A stretch of DNA of 64,000 nucleotides from Vanilla planifolia (lineage: Eukaryota > Streptophyta > Magnoliopsida > Asparagales > Orchidaceae), in contig CM043875.1 in NCBI GenBank assembly GCA_023846275.1, positions 22,696,593 to 22,760,592 of the forward strand. Reading direction: 5' to 3'. The notes below the pieces were generated by a model. That model saw only the letters and a program-made list of their open reading frames with translations, was not told where the DNA came from and did not search any database. The translations under genes and the position numbers were made by a program. Of this stretch, positions 1-14,258 are shown one piece after another. Position 1 is the first letter of the stretch. Every line of letters begins with the position of its first letter.

Positions 1-1604
1 CAAAATGACATGATGATGAGATAATTCACCCCTTAGTGTCATCTTCATTCAATAATGAGGCTCCATCATTTCAAAGGCTTTATTCCCTGTTAACATTAGA
101 TGTTTGCAATATAGAGATAATAGCTACATGATGATGAGACACTTTACACCTTAGTATCATGGTACTAAAAGAAAAGAACACAATATGTTATGCTGAGGCT
201 ACATGATGATGAGTTATGATAAGAAATCTCTTAAGAGTAGAGATAAAGGTCATAGAAGAAATCTAGGCCTAAGAAAGATTGAATATGAAAAAAAAGATAA
301 AGAAATAATAAAAATAGTTATGAAAAGAATAAAAATATGACATATTACAAGTATCATATGCTAGTAGTATTATATGATGATTATGTATGTGCATGAGTTG
401 GATACACATGGGTATAGATGTATTGATACTAAGAATCTATTTATAGATTCTCATGTATTATTTTATTTACTATTTATTTTTATTACTTAATTACATTACT
501 ATCTTTATTTATTCTATTTTATTATATGTAAGTAATAACTTTTTGTTGAGCATATCATGCTTACTCCTTGTTTATGTTATAGGCCAAGATGCAAACTCTC
601 ATAAAATTGGGGTTCTTAGCATGTTATACTTATAAGTGTGAGTGTGATAAACTTTATGCACTTAAGGACAACTTATATATTATTTTCATATCTTGTGTTA
701 GTTTTGGTTTCAATTTTTCATATTATGGTAGATATATCTTGTGCAATGTTATTATTATCAATTGCATTAAACTTGGTGTTTTTATGTATCATACACAATC
801 CTTAGGTTATAGGCACATGCAATAGGGGTAGAGCAACACTTGTACAGGGCACATGCAATGCGACACAAGTAGCAAGGATTTCACTGCACTGTGACTAGCA
901 TAGTAATTTTATGAGTTTTAAGATTTGAAATGATGCATTCTAAGCACTCATATAACTTTAAACTTTGTATATGATGTATTCAACTAAATTAAGATCAACT
1001 TGATGAATGATATTAGTTAAGTTAATTTGAGCCTAATGTTCATTCTAGGATTTGTACAATTTTGTAATTAAAATCATCTCTCACACTTTCCAATGTTAAT
1101 TTAATTATAATACAAATTCATAAGTTAAAAGAGTGATCAATGAGTTTCATATACTTCTTATAACTTTCATGAATGTTATTAATTAGATTTTCTTAGTCAT
1201 GTCGTATGTAATTTATCATAAAATCTAATCCTAAATATAATATGTAGGAATGCAAATTATGTGTGTGCAAGCTTTTGATAATTAAAGTAAATATCAAACT
1301 AATCTTTAATATAAGTTCTTAAAAAATTAGAATGTGCTTGTACTTATATGCACCAATGGAGTTACTCTCCTTCATGTTTTTAAACCATTATGATGATTAG
1401 ACAAAAAAAATTTTAAGTTGCTCCATGGTAGGTGATCTCCAAGTCTACTATCTTAGATGTAACCTTTAAATCATATTAGATGGACATATTAAACCACCAC
1501 AACAAGTACGTAAAATATTTGTTATCATTAGAATCAAATATTACCTTTGGGACCATTAGCTCCAATAATCTCGCCTATTAGATGATGACAAAAATTTAAG
1601 TACC
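1..1604. other. AT-rich LTR-like debris, no gene seen
   Basis: No gene is supported here. The motif ACATGATGATGAG occurs three times, at 8, 126 and 201, as a short irregular direct repeat. The stretch near 570-840 resembles transcribed LTR sequence of plant Ty3 elements. The two small open frames at 453-825 are leucine/isoleucine/tyrosine-rich, as expected of AT-rich noncoding DNA, and I do not call them genes. Confidence 0.35.
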
Positions 1605-1610
1605 AAGCGG

Positions 1611-1655
1611 AGTGGAGGGGGAGGGGAGGGGATGGTGCAGGATGAGGGGGAAGGG
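1611..1655 (+). other. G-rich tract, possible G-quadruplex
   Basis: Five G runs lie within about 45 bases: 1617-1621, 1623-1626, 1628-1631, 1646-1650 and 1653-1655. The flanks are strongly AT-rich. The spacing fits an intramolecular G-quadruplex on the plus strand. It may also be a leftover polypurine tract of an LTR element. No gene is adjacent. Confidence 0.45.
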
Positions 1656-1656
1656 T

Positions 1657-2820
1657 TTATAAGGTAAAATAAACAACTAAAAAATTCTCTCCCATAATAT
1701 ATGTATGATAAAAAGCATTAATATCTAATCAAATCAAATGAAAGCATGTATGCCATTAGCACAATAAAATAACATTTTAGAAATATAATTATTTTGTATT
1801 TGTTAACATTTAACTATCCCCTATGTCATATGAAAATACATTAAACTATTTTTTTCATCATTTCTACTTCACAAACATAGTTGCTTCTCCTTTTTTAACA
1901 TTATCATGTAGGGTTATAATAAATTTCTTATAATTAATACTTCTTTCAATTTTTATATTTGATAAAAGACTCCATTAGTGTAACCTAAGTGACAGAAAAA
2001 GATTACGAAAAAGATGATACCTAAAGTCAAAACTCTATAACATGAAGAAGTTGTGTGGGGCTCATGCGATGAGCTATTATTTATATGACTTAAATGGAGC
2101 TAACTATGTTAATAGCTTAATGTTAATTACTATTTTATAAATTAAGGCTTAGCAATCCATATGAAATGATAATGATAAAAGGATATCATAAGTTAGTGAA
2201 TATATTATTAAGTAAAATGAAAGATACATACTCGTCTTAGATGAATTCATCATTAAAAATTTTTGCATTATTGATATTTATATGTTGGGAAAAATCATTT
2301 GATGCCTTAAAAGATTAAATTTTTTATATTAATTTTTAATTTAATACTATAATAAATACTCTCCCAAAATATTTTTATTAAAATAGTAAGAGACATTAAA
2401 ATAATATAATAAGATATTAAATGTTTTTAGGTTTCACATCCTAGGTTATCTATTTCATACAATTTTCCTTCATAGGACTTCAATTATTATGTTACCACTA
2501 ATGGTAATTAACCCCCACCATTTAAAGTAGTGTAATAACATCTTCTTTCATTGGTTTTGAAAACTATTTTTTATACATAAAAGCAAGTAACAATTTCATA
2601 ATTTTTTTCCTGACATGTTAAGTCATAAACCAAGTTATAACTAGCTTAATGGCAAATGATATAACATATATGTAAATTAAATAAATTGGGATCATATCAC
2701 ATGCTAAGTCAAGAGCACATATCAAACATATGTAGAAATAAGCAAGAAGCATATGGAACAAATGTCATTTCTCTTATAAAAATAGTCTTAGTCTTTTTTA
2801 AAAAAAACACGAATTTTTTT
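1657..2820. other. AT-rich stretch without recognisable gene
   Basis: I see no coding frame, RNA gene or clear repeat. The sequence is AT-rich, with poly-A and poly-T runs, and is probably decayed transposon. Confidence 0.3.
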
Positions 2821-3879
2821 TTAACTTTCTTCTAATTCTTCTAATTCTTCTAATTCTTCTTCTCTTTTGTATGACTACTATAATACTTCTCAAATTATCT
2901 TTCTTAGCCACAACACCAGTTAGTTTCGTTTCCCTATCTTAAGCTTAAGTTCCTTTACCTTTTTTCCTTCATTTTTCTCTCTCCTTTGGCTCAACTAGAA
3001 TGCAAAATTAAGAAATTTTCCAATTTTCCCAAAAATTTTGTAGTTGATAACCCTTTCCTTTTATAAGTACTTGACATTGTTTCTTCTTATTACTTCCAAT
3101 CCTTCACCACATTGACTCTCCTTCTTCCTAGCCTTATCTCTTCGCTTAACCAATATATTGTCTCCTTTCCTAGTATTTTTATCACTAGTTTCAACTTTGG
3201 TTTTGGTTCTTTCCTCGATTAGGGATGAAGGGTTTCAAAAAATTAAATTAATAACTTTAAGTATTTTAATATTTCTTAATTTTTAAATTAATTTGACCTC
3301 AAAATATCCACTGTTAAATATTTAATGATTCTTTTCTATGAGTTCTACTCTTAAGTCAATTTTAACATTTTTTTAGCATTGTTTAGTATTTTTAATATTT
3401 TTTCAAACTTAAAATCCTTATAAAAATTACTTTATTATTTTTCTTAAATTAGCTTCAACTCTTAGTTTCATGATTGTCGCCTTCATTTGTGTCAAGAAAA
3501 ATTTATTAAGATTATTTTATAAGCCCTATGTTCTAGCTAAATTTTATAATTTTTAGAATTTATTTCTATTTTTATTAATTTCTCATAATGTTTTTAGCCC
3601 ATCAATTAGTCTATCATTAAATCTTAAAAAACTCCAACCTTTTATTTTATCACTTATATAACTCTAATTTCAATTGGCTTGGTGTCATTGAATTACAAAT
3701 ATTTTATACACTTACATGTATGACCACATCTCTCCTTTAAAGTTTCATACCCTATTTTAGTAATGTAAGATTTTTTTGATAAAAATAAAATAATTTCTAA
3801 AATTCTTAAAATTATCTAAAAATCCAAATAATTCAAAATAATAATAAAGAGTCCTTTCATTACAATTTGGGATGTTATA
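2820..3879 (-). mobile_element. Degenerate LTR-like block, minus orientation
   Basis: Read on the minus strand the block starts with TATAACATCCC (3879), a terminus typical of plant Ty3/gypsy LTRs. About 0.7 kb further in is a purine-rich stretch (pyrimidine-rich on the plus strand, about 2820-3210). The same layout recurs at 11184 and 20093. This is an old broken fossil. Its inner boundary is a guess and no target duplication was found. Confidence 0.3.
2827..2862 (+). repeat. 9-bp minisatellite (TTCTTCTAA)n
   Basis: A 9-base unit of the form TTCTTCTAA is repeated about four times. It sits at the edge of a pyrimidine-rich block (about 2820-3210). Confidence 0.7.
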
Positions 3880-3885
3880 ACATAT

Positions 3886-5297
3886 CATATCAAATGTAAA
3901 GAAAAGTTATCCAAAAAAATACTAAAATACCAATGTAATGGTCCCACCCTTCAGATTAAATTTGTTTAAATTTCCTTCATAATTATTTGACCCCTAATTA
4001 ACCAAGAAGTTGCACCAAGTTTAAAAGAATTATGATGTAGATGAAGAGAGGATTGGGTTGTGGAATAAAAAATATGGCAAAAAAGCTTAAAAGTAGTAAA
4101 GTAGAGTTTAGAAGATAAAAAAATAATGATTCACTCACCAAAGTGAACCCAAGAGAAGGCTACCAGGCCAACTCAAGTAACCTACAAAGTAATATATTTT
4201 CTTTAGTCACAATTAATTCACCATTTATCCATTCATGAGAGGTCCTTTTTATAAAAGATTATAAGTAACTACTTAATATAAAAAGGAAGCTTTCTACTTA
4301 TTTAAAACTTTTTATACCTAAATATTTTTTTAATACAAAAGCATACTTTATAGTTACTTTTTTTAGACTTTGAGTATTTTAGATACTTTCATTAATATGT
4401 CACCTCATGTGTCACTTATCATGAGTCACCTCCAATAGCCACTTATCACCTCTTTGATTTCATAACTCCAGTCACCTAATTACTTTAAAATATTCTTTTT
4501 AGATTAAAAAAAGTTGATTTAATATATTTTATGACTACTTAATTTATTTCTCTTTAATTAAGACTAACTCTTTTGAGCTATGACTAGCTCTCCTTATCAT
4601 GGTTCATATGATAGATTTATGATAAATACTTATTTCATATAATTTAAGCCTAAATTATACTTTTTCTTCATGTATTTCACGAACTTATGCTCATGTTTAA
4701 TTGCTCATTCTTATTCTGTATTAGATTACCTACTCATTTAAAATTTCTAAATTTATTAACAGAAGGAAATTTGCTATAATTATATTGGCTTATTGGTAGA
4801 TGTCAAACTACATAAATCACTTACCCATTCAAGAAAAGCTTAAATATAATTACTAGAAGTTCACTAGATTACAAATATCAAACATCAAATAGATGCATTG
4901 ATATATAGTATGCCTACATTTATTCTATAAGTAGCAATCATGCTTTAGTGATTTGCTCATCTTAATGTCATGACTACAGAGTATAAGAAATGATCATAAG
5001 GTGATATCTTAGAAAAAAAATAGGAGTGGCTCCTAGGAAATTTTTAAGTAGAAGGTTACGACAATGAATAGTCTCACATTACTTATTAAAATCAAATTAT
5101 ATACTTTATATATGATATCATTGTTTTAGTATATCATGAAACTTTTTTAGAGCAAAACTTGAGTCAAAATAGAATGACCCAAGGGAACAATGCCCTAATA
5201 TAGTTAGATTAAGTAATCACAAATATGACATCAAAGTAACACCTCATTTAATCTGATATGATTTGAGGATAAATTAAGTGGATGCTAGATAGTTTAT
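3886..5297. other. AT-rich stretch, no gene seen
   Basis: I recognise no gene. The sequence is AT-rich with scattered low-complexity runs, probably worn LTR-element sequence, but I cannot assign a family. Confidence 0.3.
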
Positions 5298-7275
5298 TAT
5301 AACATCCTTTCAAGGAAGAAAATTTATTAATCTATTATTTTACCTTTTATTTCTATTTCTAGTAATTATTTTATATTACTTAAATTTGACAAATTGGTAA
5401 ATTATCTAAAAAGAGGGTTAGGTAGTAAAAAGAGGTGAATTTTAAATATTAAAATTTAAAAACCTATCGATACCAATTTTATGAAAATTAGATATCATTT
5501 AGAGGCTAAACTCAAGAAAAAAATATTAATAATTAAATATTTAGTATTATTTAGAACAAAAAATTACCAAATGATGCCCAAAAAATTATGAAATTTATAC
5601 AACACATAGGACTCATCGTAGGCTATTTGAAATGATCGATGAAGTTTTTAGAACTATTTAGATAAAAAATGCAAGAAATTATCCAAGGAGGTAAGACTTT
5701 ATCTAAGTCATTTATTTAATTTCTAATTTACCATAATCTTAACTCTAAGTGTCTAATAGTGATATGGAGAAAATAATTTAATTAATTAGTTTAATTTCTA
5801 AGCTAATTTCTAAAACCAAAGGAATGAATGTTTCAGGAATGTGTGTACACATGGCACCTCAGGGATGACAAAACCATTCAAAGAGAAAGAGCTTAAGAAA
5901 TATCCTTTGGAAGGATATAGATGTTAAGCAAGTTTTTTTGAAGCCTTGATCAGTTTAGAAGGGAGACTATCATATCTTTACAAAACAAAAGAGGAATTTG
6001 AGAAAAATCTGTAAGGCACATGTAGGGAAGGATCCATAGGCATTTCATTATATTTGGAAAATTCAAGTAGTCATTCTCTACAATTATTATGATATGATTG
6101 TTTCTTGTGTAATGATACATGATCATTTAATTAAATTCTATAAAATTCATGGTTGAGTTGTTCTATGCAATGTTTTTACTTGTATTGATTGTTTATTATA
6201 ATTACATGCATGTGTCTTATTAATTAAGCATATGGATGGAAATCAAATGAGGGTTTGTTAAAAAGGGGATTTTATGTGGCAATCCTACAAAACAAACATG
6301 TATCTCAAGGTTCCAAAGTGAACTAGGTTAGGTAACAAGTCTTAGAGAAAGTGTAACCTAAGCTGGATAGAATCTATTAAGGTGTACCTTAGTTTAGGAT
6401 TATTGACTTGACTAACCCAAATTTTTAGAGATAAAAGCCAAGGTCTATAGAACAAATGTTATATAAAACAAATCAAAGGGACCATTAGAATTGGAAAAGG
6501 ACAAGGGGGATCATTTGAAATAAAAGTATTATAAATGAAAAATTATAGCCAAGAGATCTCTAGAACTTAGTTGGAAAATAAGAAAAAATAGAATTTTAGA
6601 ACTTATAATGTATATCACTTATCTTGGTTACTTTTCATCCTTATGCTCTGGTTGTCATATGATTATGATATCATATTATGCTTTTATTTTATGCACATGA
6701 TTGTGATACAAACCCAACTTGCAACATAATTCAAACTATGTGATGTTTTGTATGAAGATATATAGAGTCATTGGTTAAGCCTATGTTGTAGGCATACCCT
6801 ATTTTTGGTATGTTTTATTTTCAAGTAGCATGCATGACACCTTGTGGTTCTATAGAAATAATGAGTAGAGATAAACATATAGTATTTCATTTGCTTTGGA
6901 TTTTTTACATTATAAAAGAATATATTAGGATTTGGTCATTTGAAAGTGTAATAATATTGCTATGATAATAAAAACAATGTCTTATTTTAGTTTTTTATAT
7001 ATTTTGCCATGATATTGTAATAAATGTTTTGTATATTTAAATGCAAAGCTTTAATTTTATGTATCTTGTTTATTTATTTATCATATGGTATAAAAAAATT
7101 GATTTTTAAAGCCAAGGTAAGAAACTCTAACACTATAAGCCTTAGACCTATAACACCCATGATTGAGAAGGGCAAACAGTTATCATCGAGTGATGTCTTA
7201 GGAAGAGAAATTATCAGATAATGTGCAGTTCTTAGCAGTTTCTTAGTGAAAAGATATTGGAATGAATAGTTCTAC
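5298..7275 (+). mobile_element. Possible degenerate LTR-type sequence
   Basis: The block opens with TATAACATCC at 5298, the same kind of terminus seen at 3879 (minus), 7276, 11184, 20093 (minus) and 37053. The interior is AT-rich with a purine-rich patch near 5940-6050. No protein domain can be read. A 65-residue open frame at 7024-7221 shows no recognisable domain. The call rests on the terminus alone, and the element is broken. Confidence 0.2.
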
Positions 7276-10050
7276 TACAACATCCCAAAAGATGGGATAA
7301 ATATTTAAATAATTATTATCAAGCCCCATCTTAACCTAATGGCATATTTTATCAATGATGAAACAAATAAACATTTATAATAAAAACTAAAAAAACATAC
7401 ATTCCTTTTGCATGGAGTGATAATGTTACAAAAACCCATTCTATCCAAATCCCAAGTATCACAACATGTTTTATTCTAGAAGATTAAGTTCTTATTTAAA
7501 AAATCATCTAAAGTAAATATTCACATATATTAATCTATCAAATAACCAACTCTATGTTGATACCACAAAATAGAAAATATATACCAATATAAATATGTCA
7601 CAGATATACATCATACTATAATGCAAAATCATATAAAGAATATCAACATCTCTAAGACTTTACCATCTTAATAGCCTATTGAGTATGATTCCCGTCAATC
7701 TCCTCATAACCCTTCTCTTAATGTGATGTGAAGCCTGACCTATGATATAAGCACTAATAATACTCTTAAAAACCTGATAAATAAGTCATAGGTAACAAAA
7801 TAATACAATATACTAGAATAAAACAAATATTTAAGAATCAACATAATGATAAATCTCCATGATATAAGAAATAGAAGCATATATAGAAGTTATTCCAATA
7901 TTTTTTTTATTTTTTCAAGTTTTCCATGTAATCATTAAAATAAAGTATTTTCATTTCATCTTTTATTTTATAAATCCATGTTTCCCATGTGACAATTATC
8001 CTTAATTTCAATAATATCCAATATCATATCCAACAAACTCTATTCATAAGTATAAATATGATCAGTATTCAAATCATGTAAAAGTATGGTCCCAATCATC
8101 GTACCTTTTACTTTACAAAAAATGATAATGTCAAAATAAACATATAAAGGTATGGTCATATCAATACCTATTACTCTACATAAAGTAATGGTGGCAAAAC
8201 AAGACGATCATAACATAAATGACATCATAACCAATTAACTTATGGTCACAGGCCAATTCCCTCTAAACTACATAAAGCTTTAGTGCCAAACCTCAATAAT
8301 GCCACTATGAGTTGAAGAATGTCGCAAAAAAAAATCCAATTTCATATATTATTCTATATCTTAATTTAGAAATTATTTCATAAATCATGTCATGAAACAA
8401 AAGCAATACCACATTACCTCATTTCTTAGTATTTATTCTATATCAAAACCATCTCTTTATTCTGAATTTGTAAAGTAAATAATGCCAATAAAATGTCATA
8501 TCCCTAGAACAACCATATAAAATGATAAAATAAAGTAATTAGTAACATCCATGTTATAATGCTTCAATTATAAAATATGTCAATAAATAGTTTAATATTA
8601 TACTTACATCATAATTACTATATTTACTTATTTTTTATGTGAAAATGACTTTTTTAACTTTTTTTCTCTTGGTTTTATACAAATATAATTATATACACAT
8701 TTATCTCTAATTCCTTATTTTATTATAATCCACATACTCTCCTCCAATTATTTATCATAAAAGCAATAAACTAAATTTTTTTATGCTACTAAACTAGCAT
8801 ACCATACACTATGAATTTCTCTGGTTCAATACCATAATTATCGTGAGCATACTATATGTCAAACGTACAATACCTCTCCTTAACCTATTCAATTTATTCC
8901 CTATCCAAAACTTAAGCAATGGTTTAAATTTATAGAATTATCATTTTACCCCCCACCCCCCCAATAATTCACAAAATTACCTTTACGTTCTTTATTTCAA
9001 AATTTCAAAATAAAATATTTAAACATAAAAAATTATAAACTCTTCACCATTTGATTTTTCCCAAAGATCACTTTTTAATGGTATACTTTACATTCAAATT
9101 CTAAAATCACTTTGCAAGATGGCACACTTTTCAAAATATATATTAAAATATTAATATTTAATAAAAAAAATTTCAAAATAATAAATTTATTTAATCATAT
9201 TACTTGTATTTATATTTTTCTTACACAGCAAAACGCAAGAATATTATAATTATTTTGAGAATTTTGGATTACTAGATGCAAAATTAACAAAAAATAATGA
9301 CTACACGAATGATCAATGATCCTAAAGAAGGAGGATTTGTAGTTTTCCAATTATAATAAAATGATATTTTATCATATTTTTAAATTATTTTTTAATTTAT
9401 AAAAAAATTATAAATCTTTATATTTTTTATTTTCTTTTGAAAATCTTTCACAACAAAAAAAAAGAGATACGATACTTTAAAGAAAGGAGGTGAGCTAAAA
9501 ATAATATATATAAATTGTTTCAAACTCAATGATACTAAGTCGACTAAAGTTCAAGTTTTTTAAGCAATAAAAAGATTAGAGATTTAAAAGATTTAATAAC
9601 CAATTATTTCATAATTTATTGAAGTCCTATAAATTATTAAAAAATAGAAATATATATATATAATTAAAAGGAATTAAATTTGATGAAAACATAGAGTGTA
9701 CAAAAAAGGGCTTAATAAAAGATTTTTTCCCAAAAAAGTTGTTATGATTTTAAAATTATAGGTCAAATTATTTTTAAAGGAATAACAAAATAAATATTAC
9801 AAGTTTTTTTAGATTTTGAAAAGATTGAAAAGACTAGATGATGCCAAAAAATGTAAAAATTGATTGATGAGAAGAACCTATCAAGTGGAATCATGTGGAT
9901 GTGGTTGATAAATTTTTGGATATTATTTCAAAGGAAAAGTTTCATAAATTAAATATTTAACTAAGTTCTATACAATTTTAGTTTAATTCATAAATTTTTA
10001 GAATACTAAACCTTAGTCGAATGATGAAAGAAAACCAACCCAATAGGAAA
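7276..10050. mobile_element. AT-rich LTR-like debris with a short tandem duplication
   Basis: The block starts with TACAACATCCC at 7276. At 8081-8146 and 8147-8212 a unit of about 66 bases is repeated twice, each copy beginning AAAG(G)TATGGTC and containing ACTTTAC or ACTCTAC. A C-rich run lies at 8949-8962. No protein-coding sequence is recognisable. The content looks like old LTR sequence, but the family is uncertain. Confidence 0.25.
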
Positions 10051-11183
10051 TCCAAGTAATGGAAACCACTAGATAAGGCAAGTTCATGGCCTTTTGGGGA
10101 GGAAGAAAGGCCAAGAAGAGAAAAAGAATCAATTAGAGGAATTTGGAGCATCAAGAAGAAGAATCATTACTTAAAGCTTTTGAGAAGAGAGGGTTCAATT
10201 GCATGTCATGTTCTTGGGAGAAATTTGAGAAAATTTATATAATCAAGCTAAAGGAGAGAGAAAGAAAAGACAAGAAGTGAGAAAAAGAGCAATTAGGAAA
10301 GAGATTTGCTAACAAAATTTCAAAGAGGATTTTTTGTTTAGCCAAACAAGAGAAAAAGGGAAAGAAAGGAAGAATGAATTCAAGGGCACTTTTATGAACA
10401 AGACAAATTGAAAGGCAAGACCACTATGATTAGACAAAAGAGATAGGTATGCATTATAACGTATATGCACCCATTTGATATATTATTATTTGATGCATAA
10501 TGACCTCTTTAGAAATTAAAATTTTATCAAGGAATTTAAAGAAAGATTGTAATGCATAATTACCATTGGATTTTTATTTTTTTTATTTTAGCATAATATT
10601 ATATTGCTAGTTGATTGCTTAAATTCTATTGTATGAGATCATATTTAAATATCATATTAATGGCTAATAGAGATAAAACAATGAAAATATTGTTTAAATT
10701 TAATTATTCGTTGTATGGAATTGGAAAAGAAAAGAAAAAAGAAGTAAAAAGTTGGTCAATAAGGGCAAATGCATTTTTAAAAAAGGTATAATTAGTGGTT
10801 AACTGAAGTGCATATTTTATTTCAAAATAATATGTTTCGAAAGTAGAGACATAATACAAAATAACAAGTTTCAAAGATGGAGCTAAAGAAGCCATTATTA
10901 TGACATATCACATTTTAGAATAACATGTTTTAGAGATGGAGCCCAAAGGATTTAAAATGCAAAAAATCCTTGTCCCAAAATCAACTAAAATAAATTGATA
11001 ACTTGTGAAAAAGTAAAGAAAAAGATAAAAAAAAATACATAAAATTTTAAAATAGGAAATTGTGTGATATAAAAAGAAAAGATAATTTTTTATTTATGTG
11101 CTCCTTATACATTGCTTTGCATGCTATATTATATGATCTTGACTAAGTATATAACATATCCCTAAGAAAGCAATAAGAGAGAT
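10051..11183. other. Purine-rich stretch, no gene seen
   Basis: From about 10060 to 10440 the plus strand is strongly purine-rich, resembling the leaders found in the LTR-like blocks at 2820 (other strand) and 12061. The remainder is AT-rich. I see no gene. Confidence 0.3.
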
Positions 11184-13760
11184 TGTAACATCTCTCATTT
11201 TTAATCTAATCAAAATGGAAGACATTCTAGAATCAAGCCAATAAGAATGTCATCAAGTATAATTTAACTTGATCAAGTTAATTTTTTAAAATATATTATT
11301 TAGATATAAAATATTAAAATAATAATAGAATAATAAGAGTATCATAAGCTTAAACTTAGTCAAAAATATATTATTTGAGTATATTAATAGTAAGAATTTT
11401 TTGAGACAAACTCAATAGCATTAAGTTTATAACTTTTAGTCTAATATTAATTTATTATGAATTTTTAAAGATTCAAGAAAAATTATAAATTTCAAAATAT
11501 CATATAGGCTAGATTTGTAAATTTTGAAATTTATGCTTAGGGTAAAGTCAATTTGTGGAAAGTAGATTTACAAATTAAAAAAAGTTGACTTTCCTATGAT
11601 AGATTTATAATTTTGAAAATTTTGACATAGTTATAATTTATTTAATAGAAGATAGATTTACAAATAATGAAATGTTAGAGGGGTAGAATGTTAATTTTTG
11701 TTATTAGAGCTTCCATTGACTTTTAATGACTTTTTCATGTATCATATAATTGCATTTAATCCATAATTATTTGTCAAAATAAAATGTGGTACAAATAATT
11801 GAATAAAAGAATTGTTTTTTTTATTTTGCAAGCACCTACTCAATTGAACATGCATTTTCCCTAACCTTGCTAATTATTAACTAATAATGGTGGCTTTTAA
11901 CATGCTTGTAAAAGTTGACAGGGGAAAATTCAAGTTTGGGTCTACATCAAGTGTGTAGAGATCGTTGAGAGCTAAGTAATGTCACTGACTACCATAAGGA
12001 GGAGGTGAGCATAGGAGATTGCTAAGTAATGAATCATTATTGTACTACAATCTTCATTGAGTAGAGGAGAGAGAGATAAAGAGATAGAGAAAGATAGAGA
12101 GATAGAGAAAGATAGAGAGTGATAGAGAGATAGAGAGAGATAGAGAGAAGGTTGGTTAGAGAAAGCAAATTATAGGAAAGAGGAAGGAGAAGTTGTGGAA
12201 CATTTGGAAAAGCTTTGTTACAGCTTAAGGAAGAGACCAAAAGTAAGAGAAGAAAGACTACAACAAGAAAATAGCAAAGAAAATTTTGTAATATCTAATT
12301 AAGAAGATGTAAACACTTAAGTTGATTCTTTTATTTAATTTACTTTGATTTTATGAAAATAAAAAAAATATCATTTTGTTGTAGGTTGAGTAAGAATTGA
12401 GTTCAAATTGATTTGGACAAGGTATAGAATGAATTGGTCATGATTTAAAGTAAATTCAAGAGATGAAAAATAAAGAGTTATTTGCTATGTATGCATAGCA
12501 TACAAGCACATCAGTTTACATCATATGGTATGATTAGCTTAAACCTGCATGGAATAAAATGTCAAAATGCAATGATGAAAGATTATATGAGATGATCATA
12601 TTAGATGATTTCCTTAGTCATATTAGTATGAAGAGAATTTAAGCCATAAGTTCATCCGTCAAGTTACAAAGATAATACTAGTATCATATTTTTATGACAG
12701 GTTGAGCTATCGAGTTTATTTCATAAAGGTAATATGGACATCAATCTTATTTGATGTAGTTGAGGTGAAGGCATATCATACTTATACGATTATGGGATTG
12801 TACGAGACAATTCTTTAAGAGCTTAAAATAGAGTTTAGGATCATATAAGTATGTTTTGTGTCCACCACATTGAACAATCAGTTTGAGTTTAAGTAAAAGA
12901 AAACTTGGCTAAGTCTGAGCCATTAGACAAGTTCGATGGACATTATTGTATAGTACAACGATTCAAATTTTGGTAAGATCATAGGATTGAAATCAAATAA
13001 AATGACTAAAATAAAAACTTATGCATTTAATCATATTATATGATAATTAAGGAATAAAAGTATGACTGAATAATTTATCAAAAAGCTAGATCATATAAAT
13101 ACAATGCATGAAATCATACTATATGATCAGATATAGATTTACTTAAAAAATCAGACTAGTCTATTAAAAGAATCTTATAAAGTTTTTATATGAAATATCA
13201 TCTAGTATGATTGAGTTGATCAAACTGTATGATCAATCAAAGTTAGGTAAAAATGGCTAACTTTAGAAAAGGAAGAGACTTTAGTTAGACTTATGATGGC
13301 TTGGTGATAGATTAATAGTGAGAACTTCTGATATGGTCAAGGAGATAATACTATATAAAGATATGAATAATGAATTGATTATACTATATGATAGGATTAT
13401 CATAAAGTAAGACTAGTCAATAAGATAATAAGATGAAGAGAGAGAATAAGAATAGTATAGTATGATATTTTAGACCATATTAGATGATCATTGAGTAATA
13501 AGAATTATGTTAAAGTAGAGTAAGATCATATCATATGATCCTAATAACCATAATATATGTTCAAAAGTGATATAAATAATAAAGCAATGGTTTTAGGAAT
13601 CAAGTAGTACAATCAGAAGAATGTACAAGTATGATATAGTTCAAATATTGATTTTTTGGGTCATATAAAGCAGTCATGTATTATTAAGGGTAGTATCTTA
13701 ACAATCTAAAACAAATTATTAATATGTTAACTGCATACTAACATGCCAAATATATGATAT
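11184..13760 (+). mobile_element. Degenerate LTR-like block with AT-palindromic repeats
   Basis: It begins TGTAACATCTCTC at 11184. About 0.9 kb in is a GAGA/GATA-rich microsatellite (12061-12150). From about 12400 onward the sequence is a loose array of short AT-rich palindromes, such as ATCATACTATATGAT at 13113 and GATCATATCATATGATC at 13524. The same palindrome style occurs at 37160-37648 and 47765-49640, where it immediately precedes a Ty3 internal region. I infer these are LTRs of one old Ty3 family. This copy is broken and has no recognisable internal region beside it. Confidence 0.35.
12061..12150 (+). repeat. GAGA/GATA-rich microsatellite
   Basis: An irregular run built from GA, GATA and AGAGATAGAG units covers about 90 bases. 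A short shadow frame on the other strand is only serine/leucine/tyrosine repeats and is not a gene. Confidence 0.8.
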
Positions 13761-14258
13761 ATGTTAACCATTATATATATATGGTATTATAAAATTATAA
13801 AAAGATTGAATTTAGAAAAGGAATTTAATCTCAAATTTAGGTAGATAGACCTAGTTGTTGTGATATAAATATGCTAGTAAATTATTTTTTATGTTAATTT
13901 TAAAATGACAATCTTTTCGTAAAGAATATTAGAATAATTTTTATATTATCTTTTTGTGCAACTCTCATAATAATGAATTTTTTTTAATGTTGTAATATAT
14001 TTATATTATATTATTATTTGATATTTTATTCATGTGTTATTCTTTTATGTCATTATATAATAAGGATATTAATATATAATATAATGGAAAATTCTAATAA
14101 ATAAAAAAACTAATTTGAAACGTGAATATATGGCATGCCTAATTATTAAGGAAATAGAATAGAATGATAATTATATCCCCAAAAATATTATTCTCATATA
14201 TTTATAGACTATATTATGACCTTGTAAGCAAAGATAGCTCATCTATGTCTATATAGTT
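13761..14258. other. AT-rich stretch, no gene seen
   Basis: No gene. Just before 14258 there is a segment of the form ATCTATGTCTATATAG that matches units of the tandem array on the other side of the Ty3 element (17730-18120). This suggests the element inserted within that array. Confidence 0.35.

Noticed and set aside
453-825. Two small overlapping open frames near the left end
   Set aside because: They are rich in Leu/Ile/Tyr/Asn as expected for AT-rich noncoding DNA, with no recognisable domain.
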